The notes under the pieces were generated by a model, which saw nothing but the letters and a program-made list of their open reading frames with translations, was not told the DNA's origin and did not search any database. This document shows, in pieces, positions 1 to 5,840 of a stretch of 7,008 nt of DNA. A program made the translations under genes and the position numbers. How positions within the stretch are numbered: position 1 is the stretch's first letter; each line of letters begins with the position of its first letter. The stretch spans positions 1 through 7,008 of the forward strand of contig JAGVLI010000496.1 in assembly GCA_020054355.1 (NCBI GenBank), written 5' to 3'. The DNA is from Planctomycetales bacterium (GTDB lineage Bacteria > Planctomycetota > Planctomycetia > Gemmatales > Gemmataceae).

Positions 1-80
1 GCGAGCCGAGCGGCACCCGGACTTGGCAACAACGTGCGCTTTCCGATGGGACCGGTCCGGCTCGGCTCGCCGGACCTACC
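1..80. repeat. 80-base direct repeat, copy 1 (may extend left of window)
   Basis: These 80 bases recur without a mismatch at 107-186, an offset of 106. The unit has inverted ends: the 11 bases GCGAGCCGAGC at 1-11 are complementary to 60-70, leaving a loop of about 48 bases. Inside lies a perfect 10-base palindrome, GGACCGGTCC, at 49-58. The copies diverge immediately after position 80. The true left edge is unknown because the window starts inside or at the edge of the unit. I see no open frame of its own that looks like a gene. It is best described as a REP- or MITE-like intergenic palindromic repeat; the class is inferred. Confidence 0.9.
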
Positions 81-106
81 CGAAGCGGCGTCAGCGGGCA
101 GGTGCC

Positions 107-186
107 GCGAGCCGAGCGGCACCCGGACTTGGCAACAACGTGCGCTTTCCGATGGGACCGGTCCGGCTCGGCTCGCCGGACCTACC
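107..186. repeat. 80-base direct repeat, copy 2
   Basis: Exact second copy of the bases at 1-80, separated from it by a 26-base spacer (81-106). Here the left flank is visible and adds to the symmetry: AGGT at about 100-103 pairs with ACCT at 180-183 beyond a 3-base mismatch, so the full inverted structure spans about 100-183. The palindrome GGACCGGTCC is at 155-164. The copy ends 33 bases before the start of the TauE/SafE gene, so it would lie in that gene's leader or promoter region. The 11-mer GCCGCGAGCCG at 104-114 also occurs at 3150-3160 inside the hairpin between kbl and pepT. Confidence 0.9.
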
Positions 187-219
187 GACTCGGCATCGTA
201 TCCACATTGAGACGCAACC

Positions 220-747
220 ATGATCTACTTGCTCTACGCGGGAATCGGCCTGCTGGTGGGCGCGGTCAGCGGCACGATGGGCATCGGCGGCGGCGTGGTC
301 ATGGTACCCGCGCTAATGCTGCTCTGCGGCTTCGATTCCCACAAGGCCACGGGCACCAGCCTGGCCTTGCTCTCATTGCCCATCGCCCTGCCGAGTGCGT
401 TCAAGGCGTACCGGCAAGGAGACGTGGATCCGATGGCGGTCCTGTGGCTGGCGGCCGCCTTCATGATCGGCGCATACATCAGCCGCAGCTATATCGAGTA
501 TTTTCCCGAGGCCTGGCTGCGGTTCCTGTTCGGTCTGCTGATGATCTACATTGCCATGCGCTATGTGATCACGGCGGAATCCGAAGTGGCGCACACCGTG
601 GCGGGCCTGGCCGCGGTCGGCCTGGCCTGGCTGGGTTACTCGCTGCTCCGAGCCTTGGGCCGTCGACACCTGGCCCGGCCCGAGCTGGGCAAGGCCATCC
701 GGGACGAGCAGGACGCGGGCCGAGGCGAACTGGACTATCACATCTAA
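220..747 (+). CDS. Short TauE/SafE (DUF81) family membrane permease
   Basis: A 175-residue integral membrane protein of the TauE/SafE family, whose members are proposed to export sulfite, sulfoacetate or other organosulfur anions across the inner membrane. The family signature is the glycine-rich first segment, with GTMGIGGG at about 18-25 followed by VVMVPAL, and then a conserved HKATGTSLA stretch at 41-49. Hydrophobic segments lie at about 3-34, 43-62, 72-92, 97-117 and 126-146; the charged tail (about 147-175) is probably cytoplasmic. Typical family members are about 250 residues with two such repeats, so this is roughly one half and would presumably need to dimerise (inference). The ATG at 220 begins directly with the first hydrophobic segment; no strong Shine-Dalgarno sequence precedes it. 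It lies 34 bases ahead of the parvulin gene and is probably co-transcribed with it. The substrate cannot be told from sequence. Confidence 0.85.
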   Translation: MIYLLYAGIGLLVGAVSGTMGIGGGVVMVPALMLLCGFDSHKATGTSLALLSLPIALPSAFKAYRQGDVDPMAVLWLAAAFMIGAYISRSYIEYFPEAWLRFLFGLLMIYIAMRYVITAESEVAHTVAGLAAVGLAWLGYSLLRALGRRHLARPELGKAIRDEQDAGRGELDYHI

Positions 748-781
748 CCATCGCTGGGGTCGGAACCCCGAGGAGTCAAGG

Positions 782-1747
782 ATGACGGCGCGGAAGTCTT
801 GCCTGGGACGGATAGTTGGCCTGCTGGGCCTGGCATTCTTGGGATCGACCGTCTGCGGGCAGTCGCCGGCGCCGGCCGCCGTCAAGCCGGCCGCCACGGT
901 CAATGGCGAACCGATCGCCCTGGCGGACCTCGACCGCGTGGTGGAGATGATCGTCAAGGAAAAGTTCAAGATGCAGCCGCCGACGGATGTGCAACGCCGC
1001 CAGGTCCGGCTGGAAATGCTCACTCTGCTCATCAATGACCTGCTGATGAAGCAATTCCTGCGCAAGCACGCCACCCCCGCCGATCCGGTCGAGGTGGACA
1101 AGCAGTTCGCCGAGTTCGTCGCCGGTCTGAAGGACCAGAAGCCGCCGCGGACGCTGCCGGAATTCACCCAGGAAACCGGGCAGGGTGAAGTCCAGATCAA
1201 GGGCAACATCGCGGCCACGCTCCAATGGATCGGCTACGTGAAGGGCACCGTGAAAGACGCCGACATTCAGCGCTACTATGAAGAGAGCAAGGACTTCTTC
1301 GACCAGGTGGCGGTGCGGGCCAGCCATATCGTCATCCGCCTGACGCCGGAAACCAGCGACGGCGAACGCTTGCAAGCGAAGAACAAGCTGACGGCCTTGA
1401 AGACGGAACTGGCCGGCGGCAAGCTGGAATTCGCCGAAGCCGCCAAGCAGCATTCGCAATGCCCCAGTGGGCCGACCGGCGGCGACATTGGCTACTTTTC
1501 GCGCAAGGGCATGCTCGACGAGAGTTTTGCCCGTGTGGCTTACGCCCTGAAAGTCGGCGAGGTCAGCGACATCGTCGAAACCGAGTTCGGCTATCACCTC
1601 ATCAAGGTGACGGATCGCAAGGCCGGCCAGCCGTCCGATTTCCAGAAGATCAAGGATGAGGTCCGCGACTTCTACGTCGAGGAACTTCGGCAAAAACTAC
1701 TGATGCAGCAGCACAAGGCCAGCAAGATCGACATCCTGGTGCCATAA
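782..1747 (+). CDS. Exported parvulin-type peptidyl-prolyl cis-trans isomerase (PpiC/SurA/PrsA-like)
   Basis: A 321-residue protein that should act outside the cytoplasm as a foldase or chaperone, isomerising prolyl bonds of exported proteins. Residues 1-26 form a Sec signal peptide: a basic start, a hydrophobic core IVGLLGLAFLG, then a polar C-region. The cysteine at 25 follows STV, a poor lipobox, so lipid attachment is unlikely. Residues 37-150 resemble the SurA N-terminal chaperone region, opening with VNGEPIALADLD. The parvulin domain spans about 177-279, with the conserved ASHIVIRL (His182), GGDIGYFSRKGM (233-244) and FGYHLIKV (His272) motifs. A charged helical tail follows. AGGAG at 771-775, six bases ahead of the ATG, fixes the start. 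There is a single parvulin domain, unlike the two of E. coli SurA. The client proteins are unknown. Confidence 0.92.
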   Translation: MTARKSCLGRIVGLLGLAFLGSTVCGQSPAPAAVKPAATVNGEPIALADLDRVVEMIVKEKFKMQPPTDVQRRQVRLEMLTLLINDLLMKQFLRKHATPADPVEVDKQFAEFVAGLKDQKPPRTLPEFTQETGQGEVQIKGNIAATLQWIGYVKGTVKDADIQRYYEESKDFFDQVAVRASHIVIRLTPETSDGERLQAKNKLTALKTELAGGKLEFAEAAKQHSQCPSGPTGGDIGYFSRKGMLDESFARVAYALKVGEVSDIVETEFGYHLIKVTDRKAGQPSDFQKIKDEVRDFYVEELRQKLLMQQHKASKIDILVP

Positions 1748-1781
1748 ATCACAGTAGTCCGAGATCGAAGCTACCGTGCGG

Positions 1782-1843
1782 CGAATCGGTCCGCACAGCG
1801 GACCCTACGGAAATTCGTAGGGTCCGCTGTGCGGACCAATTCG
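1782..1843. repeat. Nested palindromic repeat (22-bp perfect stem, extended to 28)
   Basis: Bases 1788-1809 are exactly complementary to 1816-1837 around a 6-base loop. Beyond one C/A mismatch the pairing continues for five more base pairs (1782-1786 with 1839-1843). Each arm is itself a small hairpin: GGTCCGC-ACA-GCGGACC on the left and GGTCCGC-TGT-GCGGACC on the right, so the element can fold as one long stem or two short ones. It begins 35 bases after the parvulin stop. No T-run follows, so it is not a standard Rho-independent terminator, although it could still stall polymerase or protect the mRNA 3' end. It is probably a dispersed intergenic repeat (inference). Confidence 0.88.
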
Positions 1844-1869
1844 GTTTCCAGGTCTATGTCCGCGAGCGG

Positions 1870-1897
1870 TTGTCCGTTGCCGGCCTTCTTGAATAAA
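1870..1897 (+). promoter_or_regulatory. Candidate sigma-70-like promoter for kbl
   Basis: TTGTCC at 1870-1875 and AATAAA at 1892-1897, separated by 16 bases, each match four of the six consensus positions. This is the most AT-rich patch in the gap after the palindromic repeat and would start transcription near 1904, about 47 bases ahead of kbl. It is a visual match only, and planctomycete promoters are poorly characterised. Confidence 0.25.
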
Positions 1898-1950
1898 GTA
1901 GGCGACAGCGAGAGGATTCAATCCCGTTCCACGGCCACGGACCACCGATC

Positions 1951-3138
1951 ATGGACACCGCTTTGCTGGATGTGTTGCGGACGCAGCTGGCCGACCTGCA
2001 AGCGCGCGGCCTGTACAAGCGCGAGCGCCAGTTGCAGGGGCCGCAGGGATCGGCCATCCAGGTGGCTGGCCGCGAGGTCATCAACTTTTGCGCCAACAAC
2101 TATCTCGGGCTGGCCAATCATCCCGCGATTGTCGAAGCCGCCGCCGAGGGACTGCGCCGCCACGGTTACGGCCTGGCATCCGTCCGTTTCATTTGCGGCA
2201 CCCAGGACCTGCACAAGCAACTCGAAAGCGCCATCGCCCGCTTTCTCGGCAAGGAAGACGCCATCCTCTACACGTCCTGCTTCGACGCCAACGGCGGACT
2301 CTTCGAGACGCTGCTGGGCGAATCGGACGCAGTCATCAGCGACGAACTGAACCACGCCAGCATTATCGACGGGGTGCGCCTCTGCAAGGCGAAGCGCTTT
2401 CGCTATCGTCACGCGGACATGGCCGACCTGGAGAAGAACCTCCAGGAAGCCGCCGACTGCCGGCTGAAGTTGATTGCCACCGATGGCGTCTTCTCGATGG
2501 ACGGCGACCTGGTGAAGCTGCCGGAAATTTGCGACCTGGCCGAACGCCATCAGGCACTGGTCATGGTGGATGACAGCCATGCTACTGGGTTCATTGGCCC
2601 GAATGGTCGCGGCACGCCCGAACACTTCGGCGTGATGGACCGGGTGGACATCATCACCAGCACGCTCGGCAAGGCGCTGGGCGGCGCGGCCGGCGGCTTC
2701 ACTTGCGCGCGCCGGGAGGTGGTGGATTATCTACGGCAACGGTCGAGGCCGTATCTCTTCTCCAATTCGCTGCCGCCGATGATTGCGACGGCGGCCCTCA
2801 AGGCGGTTGAATTGATCGCTGCGGGCAATGACCTTCGGCAACGCCTGCACGCCAATGCCAAGCAACTGCGCACGGCGCTGGAGGGAGCGGGCTTCCAGAT
2901 CAGGCCCGGGCAGCACCCGATCTTGCCCGTGATGCTGGGCGACGCGGCACTCGCCGGCCGGATGGCGGATCGGTTGCTGGAGAAGGGCATCTATGTCATC
3001 GGCTTCAGCTTTCCGGTGGTGCCGCAGGGGCAGGCCCGGATTCGCATCCAGGTCTCGGCAGCGCATACGCCGGAGCAGCTGGACTTGGCCGCGCGAGCGT
3101 TCGCCGAGGTGGGGAAGGAGTTGGGATTGATCGGATAG
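1951..3138 (+). CDS. kbl: Glycine C-acetyltransferase (2-amino-3-ketobutyrate CoA ligase)
   Basis: A 395-residue PLP enzyme of the alpha-oxoamine synthase family (fold type I). It cleaves 2-amino-3-ketobutyrate with CoA to give glycine and acetyl-CoA, the second step of threonine breakdown, in the cytoplasm. It resembles E. coli Kbl (398 residues) along its whole length as I recall that sequence, including NFCANNYLGLANHP (45-58), SVRFICGTQDLHK (77-89) and DELNHASIIDG (131-141). The cofactor-stacking residue is His135; VMVDDSHATGF (204-214) carries Asp207 and His210. The Schiff-base lysine is Lys241 in STLGKALGG, and Arg365 in GQARIRIQ should bind the substrate carboxylate. Only the ATG at 1951 is usable: the frame is open back to a TAA at 1894-1896 without another common start codon. 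The spacing to GAGAGG (1910-1915) is too long for a standard ribosome site. No threonine dehydrogenase gene (tdh) lies beside it in the window. Confidence 0.97.
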   Translation: MDTALLDVLRTQLADLQARGLYKRERQLQGPQGSAIQVAGREVINFCANNYLGLANHPAIVEAAAEGLRRHGYGLASVRFICGTQDLHKQLESAIARFLGKEDAILYTSCFDANGGLFETLLGESDAVISDELNHASIIDGVRLCKAKRFRYRHADMADLEKNLQEAADCRLKLIATDGVFSMDGDLVKLPEICDLAERHQALVMVDDSHATGFIGPNGRGTPEHFGVMDRVDIITSTLGKALGGAAGGFTCARREVVDYLRQRSRPYLFSNSLPPMIATAALKAVELIAAGNDLRQRLHANAKQLRTALEGAGFQIRPGQHPILPVMLGDAALAGRMADRLLEKGIYVIGFSFPVVPQGQARIRIQVSAAHTPEQLDLAARAFAEVGKELGLIG

Positions 3139-3144
3139 GTTGTC

Positions 3145-3207
3145 GTTTAGCCGCGAGCCGGAGGCGAGCGCCGGGGTCCAGCGTTCGCCTCCGGCTCGCG
3201 GCTAAAC
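3145..3207. repeat. Long hairpin between convergent kbl and pepT; possible bidirectional terminator
   Basis: Bases 3145-3170 pair with 3182-3207 over 26 positions with a single departure, which is a G-U wobble in the plus-strand RNA. The loop is 11 bases (3171-3181). The arms are built around GCCGCGAGCCGGAGGCG. The element starts seven bases after the kbl stop, and its right arm contains the pepT stop codon (3202-3204) and overlaps the last pepT codon. Its position between two convergent genes fits a shared terminator, although no long T-run follows on either strand. The core 11-mer GCCGCGAGCCG is shared with 104-114, which suggests a dispersed repeat reused as a gene end. Confidence 0.88.
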
Positions 3208-4434
3208 AACTTCGCCCCAGGCGCACGCCAACTCCACCAACACTTTGACCGCCGTCTCCATCTCCTCCAGACAAGTCCATTCGAGCGGCGAATGGATGTT
3301 GTGTTCGCCCGTCGAAAGATTGGGCGTGGGCAGGCCCATTTCGGTCAGGCGGGAGCCATCGGTGCCGCCGCGGACGATGGAACGTTTCGGTTCCAGTCCC
3401 GCGCGGCGCATGGCCGTCTCGGCGAACTCAACGGCGCGCGGTTCCTGGTGGAGGCCGTCGGCCATGTTGCGGTATTGCGGCGTCACACGTACATCGATCT
3501 TGGCCTTGGGATACTCGGCCATCAACAATTTGGCTGCCGCATGCAAGAGTTGGGCTTGTTCCGCCAGCTTGGGCGTGTCGAAATCGCGCAGCAGGATACG
3601 CAACGTCACCTCGGCCACCCCGCCTTCAATGCGGTAAGGGTGCAGGAAACCGTCGCGTTCGTCGGTCACTTCGGGCGCCAGCATTTGTTTCGGCAGCCGA
3701 TCCAAAAACATGCCCGCCAACCGAACCGCATTGACCATACGCCCCTTGCCGATGGATGGATGAATGTTGACGCCGGCAACCGTCACCAGGGCCAGGTCGG
3801 CCGAGAACGTCTCGACATCGATCTCGCCAGTCCCGCCGCCGTCCAGCGTGTAGCAGACCTGAGCGCCCAATTTCTTCAAATCAACGTGATCGACGCCGTG
3901 GCCGATTTCCTCGTCGCAGGTGAAACACACGCGCACCGGGCCATGAGGAATCTCCGGATGAGCCATCAGGTAGGCAGCGGTCTCCATGATGACGGCCACG
4001 CCGCCCTTATCGTCGCCGCCGAGCAGCGTGGTGCCATCGGTGGTGATGATGGTCTTGCCCTGGAGCCGGCCAAGGTCGGGATTGTCGGCCACGCGCAAGA
4101 CCTTGGTCTGGTCCTTGGGCAAGACAATGTCCTGGCCATCGTAGTTGCGATGAACGATGGGCTGGACGTCATGCCCACTGGTTTCGGGTGAAGTATCCAG
4201 GTGCGCGTTGAAGGCGATGACCGGAGCCGAGCGCGAGACGGTGGCGGGCACCGTGGCCCAGATGATGCCGTGCTGGTCCTGCTCGGCGTCGCTCAGACCC
4301 ATCGCTAGCAACTCGCCGAGGAGCAGTCGCCCCAGCAGCAATTGTCCCGGCGAGCTGGGATAAGTGCCCGCCGCTTCGTTGGCCTGGGTATCGACGCGGA
4401 CATAACGGCAGAACCGTTCGAGCAGGGAATCCAT
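3202..4434 (-). CDS. pepT: Peptidase T (tripeptide aminopeptidase, M20 family)
   Basis: A 410-residue cytoplasmic di-zinc aminopeptidase that removes the N-terminal residue of tripeptides, completing peptide recycling. E. coli PepT has 408 residues. The M20 catalytic set is present: His78 and Asp80 in NAHLDT, the bridging aspartate in LLGGDDKGG (Asp141), the general base Glu175 and ligand Glu176 in FTCDEEIGHG, Asp198 in CYTLDGGGTGE, and His381 in the segment after TGEHN. The dimerisation (lid) domain should lie at about 209-320. I chose the ATG at 4434 because MDSLLERFCRYVRVDTQ matches the usual PepT N-terminus and GGGAG lies eight bases upstream. A longer frame to 4545 would run into nth. 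It sits 17 bases after nth, probably in one operon. The C-terminal codons and stop lie in the hairpin shared with kbl. Confidence 0.96.
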   Translation of the reverse strand: MDSLLERFCRYVRVDTQANEAAGTYPSSPGQLLLGRLLLGELLAMGLSDAEQDQHGIIWATVPATVSRSAPVIAFNAHLDTSPETSGHDVQPIVHRNYDGQDIVLPKDQTKVLRVADNPDLGRLQGKTIITTDGTTLLGGDDKGGVAVIMETAAYLMAHPEIPHGPVRVCFTCDEEIGHGVDHVDLKKLGAQVCYTLDGGGTGEIDVETFSADLALVTVAGVNIHPSIGKGRMVNAVRLAGMFLDRLPKQMLAPEVTDERDGFLHPYRIEGGVAEVTLRILLRDFDTPKLAEQAQLLHAAAKLLMAEYPKAKIDVRVTPQYRNMADGLHQEPRAVEFAETAMRRAGLEPKRSIVRGGTDGSRLTEMGLPTPNLSTGEHNIHSPLEWTCLEEMETAVKVLVELACAWGEVV

Positions 4435-4442
4435 GAGTTTCG

Positions 4443-4447
4443 CTCCC
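4443..4447 (-). promoter_or_regulatory. Ribosome binding site deciding the pepT start
   Basis: The minus strand reads GGGAG, eight bases ahead of the ATG at 4434, within the short gap and close to the nth stop codon (4452-4454). It supports the 410-residue PepT over a 447-residue version overlapping nth, and suggests that translation of the two genes is closely linked. Confidence 0.7.
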
Positions 4448-4451
4448 GATG

Positions 4452-5117
4452 TCATTCCGTTTCCGGCGCTTGGCCAGCGACGCCAACCCTGGGACAAAAC
4501 TTGAGCAGCGCACATTGGTCGCATAACGGTCGCCGGGCGCGACACACTCTACGGCCATGATGGATCATGCGATGGCTGAACATGGTCCAATCCTTGCGGG
4601 GCACCAACTCCATCAAGTCGCGCTCGACTTTCACGGGATTGGTGTGAGTGGACAAACCCATACGCCGGCTCAGACGGCCAAGATGGGTATCCACCGTGAT
4701 GCCGGGCACTTCAAAGGCATTGCCGAGGATCACGTTGGCGGTCTTGCGGCCGATGCCGGCGAGCTTTACCAACGCCTCCAGGTTATCCGGGACGTGGCCT
4801 TGATGCCGTTCCACGATCTGTTGACAGCACTTGATGATGTTGCGCGCCTTGTTGCGAAAGAAGCCGGTCGTTTGGATGGCGCGTTCCAATTCCTTTGGCT
4901 TGGCTTCGGCGAAGCTGACGACATCCGGAAAGAGGGCGAACAACGCCGGCGTGACCTTGTTGACCCGGACGTCCGTGCATTGCGCGGACAGGATGGTGGC
5001 GACCAGCAGTTGCAGCGGATTGTCGTAGTGGAGCGCGCATGCCGCGTCAGGATAGAGTTGCTTCAAACAACGCAGTATCCGGCGAGTATGTGCTTTGAGT
5101 TCCGGTGTGGGTGGCAT
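4452..5117 (-). CDS. nth: Endonuclease III (DNA glycosylase / AP lyase)
   Basis: A 221-residue base-excision repair enzyme that removes oxidised pyrimidines and nicks the strand at the abasic site by beta-elimination. The helix-hairpin-helix LAGIGRKTANVILGNAF (119-135) carries the catalytic Lys125, and ITVDTHLGRLSRRMGL (140-155) carries the catalytic Asp143. The C-terminal [4Fe-4S] site is complete: Cys192, Cys199, Cys202 and Cys208 in the classical spacing of 6, 2 and 5 residues. The N-terminal LLVATILSAQCTDVRVNK is also diagnostic. The start at 5117 gives MPPTPELKAH, close to the E. coli length of 211; a weak AGGA (5127-5130) lies nine bases upstream. A longer frame to 5258 would read through the terminator hairpin of the preceding gene and is rejected. 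It leads a probable two-gene unit with pepT. Confidence 0.96.
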   Translation of the reverse strand: MPPTPELKAHTRRILRCLKQLYPDAACALHYDNPLQLLVATILSAQCTDVRVNKVTPALFALFPDVVSFAEAKPKELERAIQTTGFFRNKARNIIKCCQQIVERHQGHVPDNLEALVKLAGIGRKTANVILGNAFEVPGITVDTHLGRLSRRMGLSTHTNPVKVERDLMELVPRKDWTMFSHRMIHHGRRVCRARRPLCDQCALLKFCPRVGVAGQAPETE

Positions 5118-5164
5118 GCTGAACGATCCTAGCAAACGCGCAGCTTGCCGAACAGATGGAACGG

Positions 5165-5197
5165 AAAACAAGCAAGCCCAGGAACGAATCCTGGGCT
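5165..5197 (-). terminator. Rho-independent terminator downstream of the lysine-rich gene
   Basis: Bases 5175-5183 (AGCCCAGGA) pair perfectly with 5189-5197 around a five-base loop; past a two-base bulge, four more pairs form between 5171-5174 and 5200-5203. Read on the minus strand, the stem is followed by TGCTTGTTTT, a T-rich tract. It lies 66 bases beyond the stop of the 5263-5670 gene and ahead of nth. nth therefore probably has its own promoter in 5118-5164, although none is convincing by eye. Confidence 0.75.
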
Positions 5198-5262
5198 GAT
5201 GCTCGTAATGACTCGAAGCCGCGCTCGGCGAAATGGCAGTGCAGTCTGCTTCCACCATGCGA

Positions 5263-5670
5263 TCAGTGAGCGCGCAGGATCACCACCTCGTTGCGCGCCT
5301 TGCGGAGATGGTCGATGACCGTGAACAGCCCTTCTCGGTCCAGGCCCTTGGCGGCGGCCATGCAGTCGTCGATCGATTCTTCCAGGCGATCCAGGTGGCT
5401 GGCACCCCTCCCGACGGCAGCCTTTACGGCGTGATTTTGAGACTTCGCTGGCTTGCGGCGACCCTTGGTGCCGAGCTTGGTTTTCTTTCGCTCGAGGCTC
5501 TTCAGGTTCGAGAGGATCGCCTTGTCTCGATCGGTGATCTTCCGCTTGGTCATTTCCGAGAAGAGGTTGTAGACCTCTTCATTGCTCGTAGATTCCAACA
5601 ACTCTGGACGTTCTCGGTAAATCTGTCGAAAGAAACTGCTGACGCTTGGCTTTTTCCGCTTCTTGGCCAT
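5263..5670 (-). CDS. Hypothetical lysine-rich helical protein (planctomycete-type)
   Basis: A 135-residue soluble protein that I cannot assign to a named family. It opens MAKKRKKPSVSSFFRQIY, followed by PELLESTSNEEVYNLF. That pattern of a basic start, SVSxFFR and a SNEE helix is one I associate from memory with small planctomycete proteins of unknown function. The middle (about 59-94) is rich in lysine and arginine, with SLERKKTKLGTKGRRKPAK in its second half. The C-terminal part (about 96-135) is predicted helical and acidic to mixed, with HLDRLEESIDDCMAAAKGLD. There is no signal peptide or membrane segment. The start at 5670 is chosen for its strong GGAGG eight bases upstream; an ATG at 5727 would add 19 residues that lack a good ribosome site. 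The basic centre hints at nucleic-acid contact, which is inference only. It is a single-gene unit ending at the terminator at 5165-5197. Confidence 0.72.
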   Translation of the reverse strand: MAKKRKKPSVSSFFRQIYRERPELLESTSNEEVYNLFSEMTKRKITDRDKAILSNLKSLERKKTKLGTKGRRKPAKSQNHAVKAAVGRGASHLDRLEESIDDCMAAAKGLDREGLFTVIDHLRKARNEVVILRAH

Positions 5671-5678
5671 TAGATAAG

Positions 5679-5683
5679 CCTCC
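5679..5683 (-). promoter_or_regulatory. Ribosome binding site deciding the start at 5670
   Basis: The minus strand carries TTGGAGG; its GGAGG is eight bases from the ATG at 5670. It is a clearer ribosome site than any seen ahead of the other minus-strand start codons at 5727 or 5718, so the shorter 135-residue protein is favoured. Confidence 0.7.
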
Positions 5684-5840
5684 AAGAGACGGGCAAGGTC
5701 CACATCACGATCTTGCATACATGCCACATCACAGAATGCCCTTGCGATTGAAGCCTCGCCGTGGAAGCATCAAATCGCAGGCAAAGCGAAGAGTCCGACG
5801 ACCCGCACACGGGGGGTTAGTCTAACGCGCGATCCTCCAC
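5684..5840. other. Intergenic stretch without an intact gene; small inverted repeats
   Basis: No convincing gene lies here. It should contain the promoter of the minus-strand gene starting at 5670, but I see no good -35/-10 pair. Three small symmetric motifs are visible. TGCGATT at 5743-5749 pairs with AATCGCA at 5773-5779 across a 23-base loop. CCCG-CACA-CGGG lies at 5802-5813. The near-perfect palindrome GTTAG-T-CTAAC lies at 5816-5826 and could be an operator. None has a demonstrated role. Together with the ATPase remnant that follows, the gene-free stretch runs from 5671 to 6094. Confidence 0.5.

Noticed and set aside
1..186. CRISPR array
   Set aside because: Only two units are visible, each 80 bases with a 26-base gap; the repeats are far too long, their inverted ends are about 50 bases apart, and no cas gene is present.
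102..785. Long plus-strand open frame overlapping the TauE/SafE gene
   Set aside because: It begins inside the repeat unit and its product is a low-complexity Arg/Gly/Pro-rich sequence typical of an out-of-frame GC-rich shadow, while the overlapping frame at 220 encodes a recognisable membrane family.
776..1693. 305-residue minus-strand open frame
   Set aside because: It lies opposite the parvulin gene and matches its codon positions as an antisense shadow; the plus strand has signal peptide, ribosome site and conserved motifs.
1782..1843. Standard Rho-independent terminator after the parvulin gene
   Set aside because: The stem is strong but no T-tract follows on either strand, and the nested arms fit a repeat element better; a role in transcript ends remains possible.
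1918..2625. 235-residue minus-strand open frame
   Set aside because: Antisense to kbl, with no recognisable domain; explained by the codon bias of kbl.
3292..4191. 299-residue plus-strand open frame
   Set aside because: Antisense to pepT, whose catalytic residues are all present on the minus strand.
4435..4545. N-terminal extension of PepT to 447 residues
   Set aside because: The extra 37 residues overlap the nth 3' end and lack family similarity, while the ATG at 4434 has a ribosome site and the standard PepT N-terminus.
4557..5132. 191-residue plus-strand open frame
   Set aside because: Antisense to nth, which carries the complete iron-sulfur and catalytic motifs.
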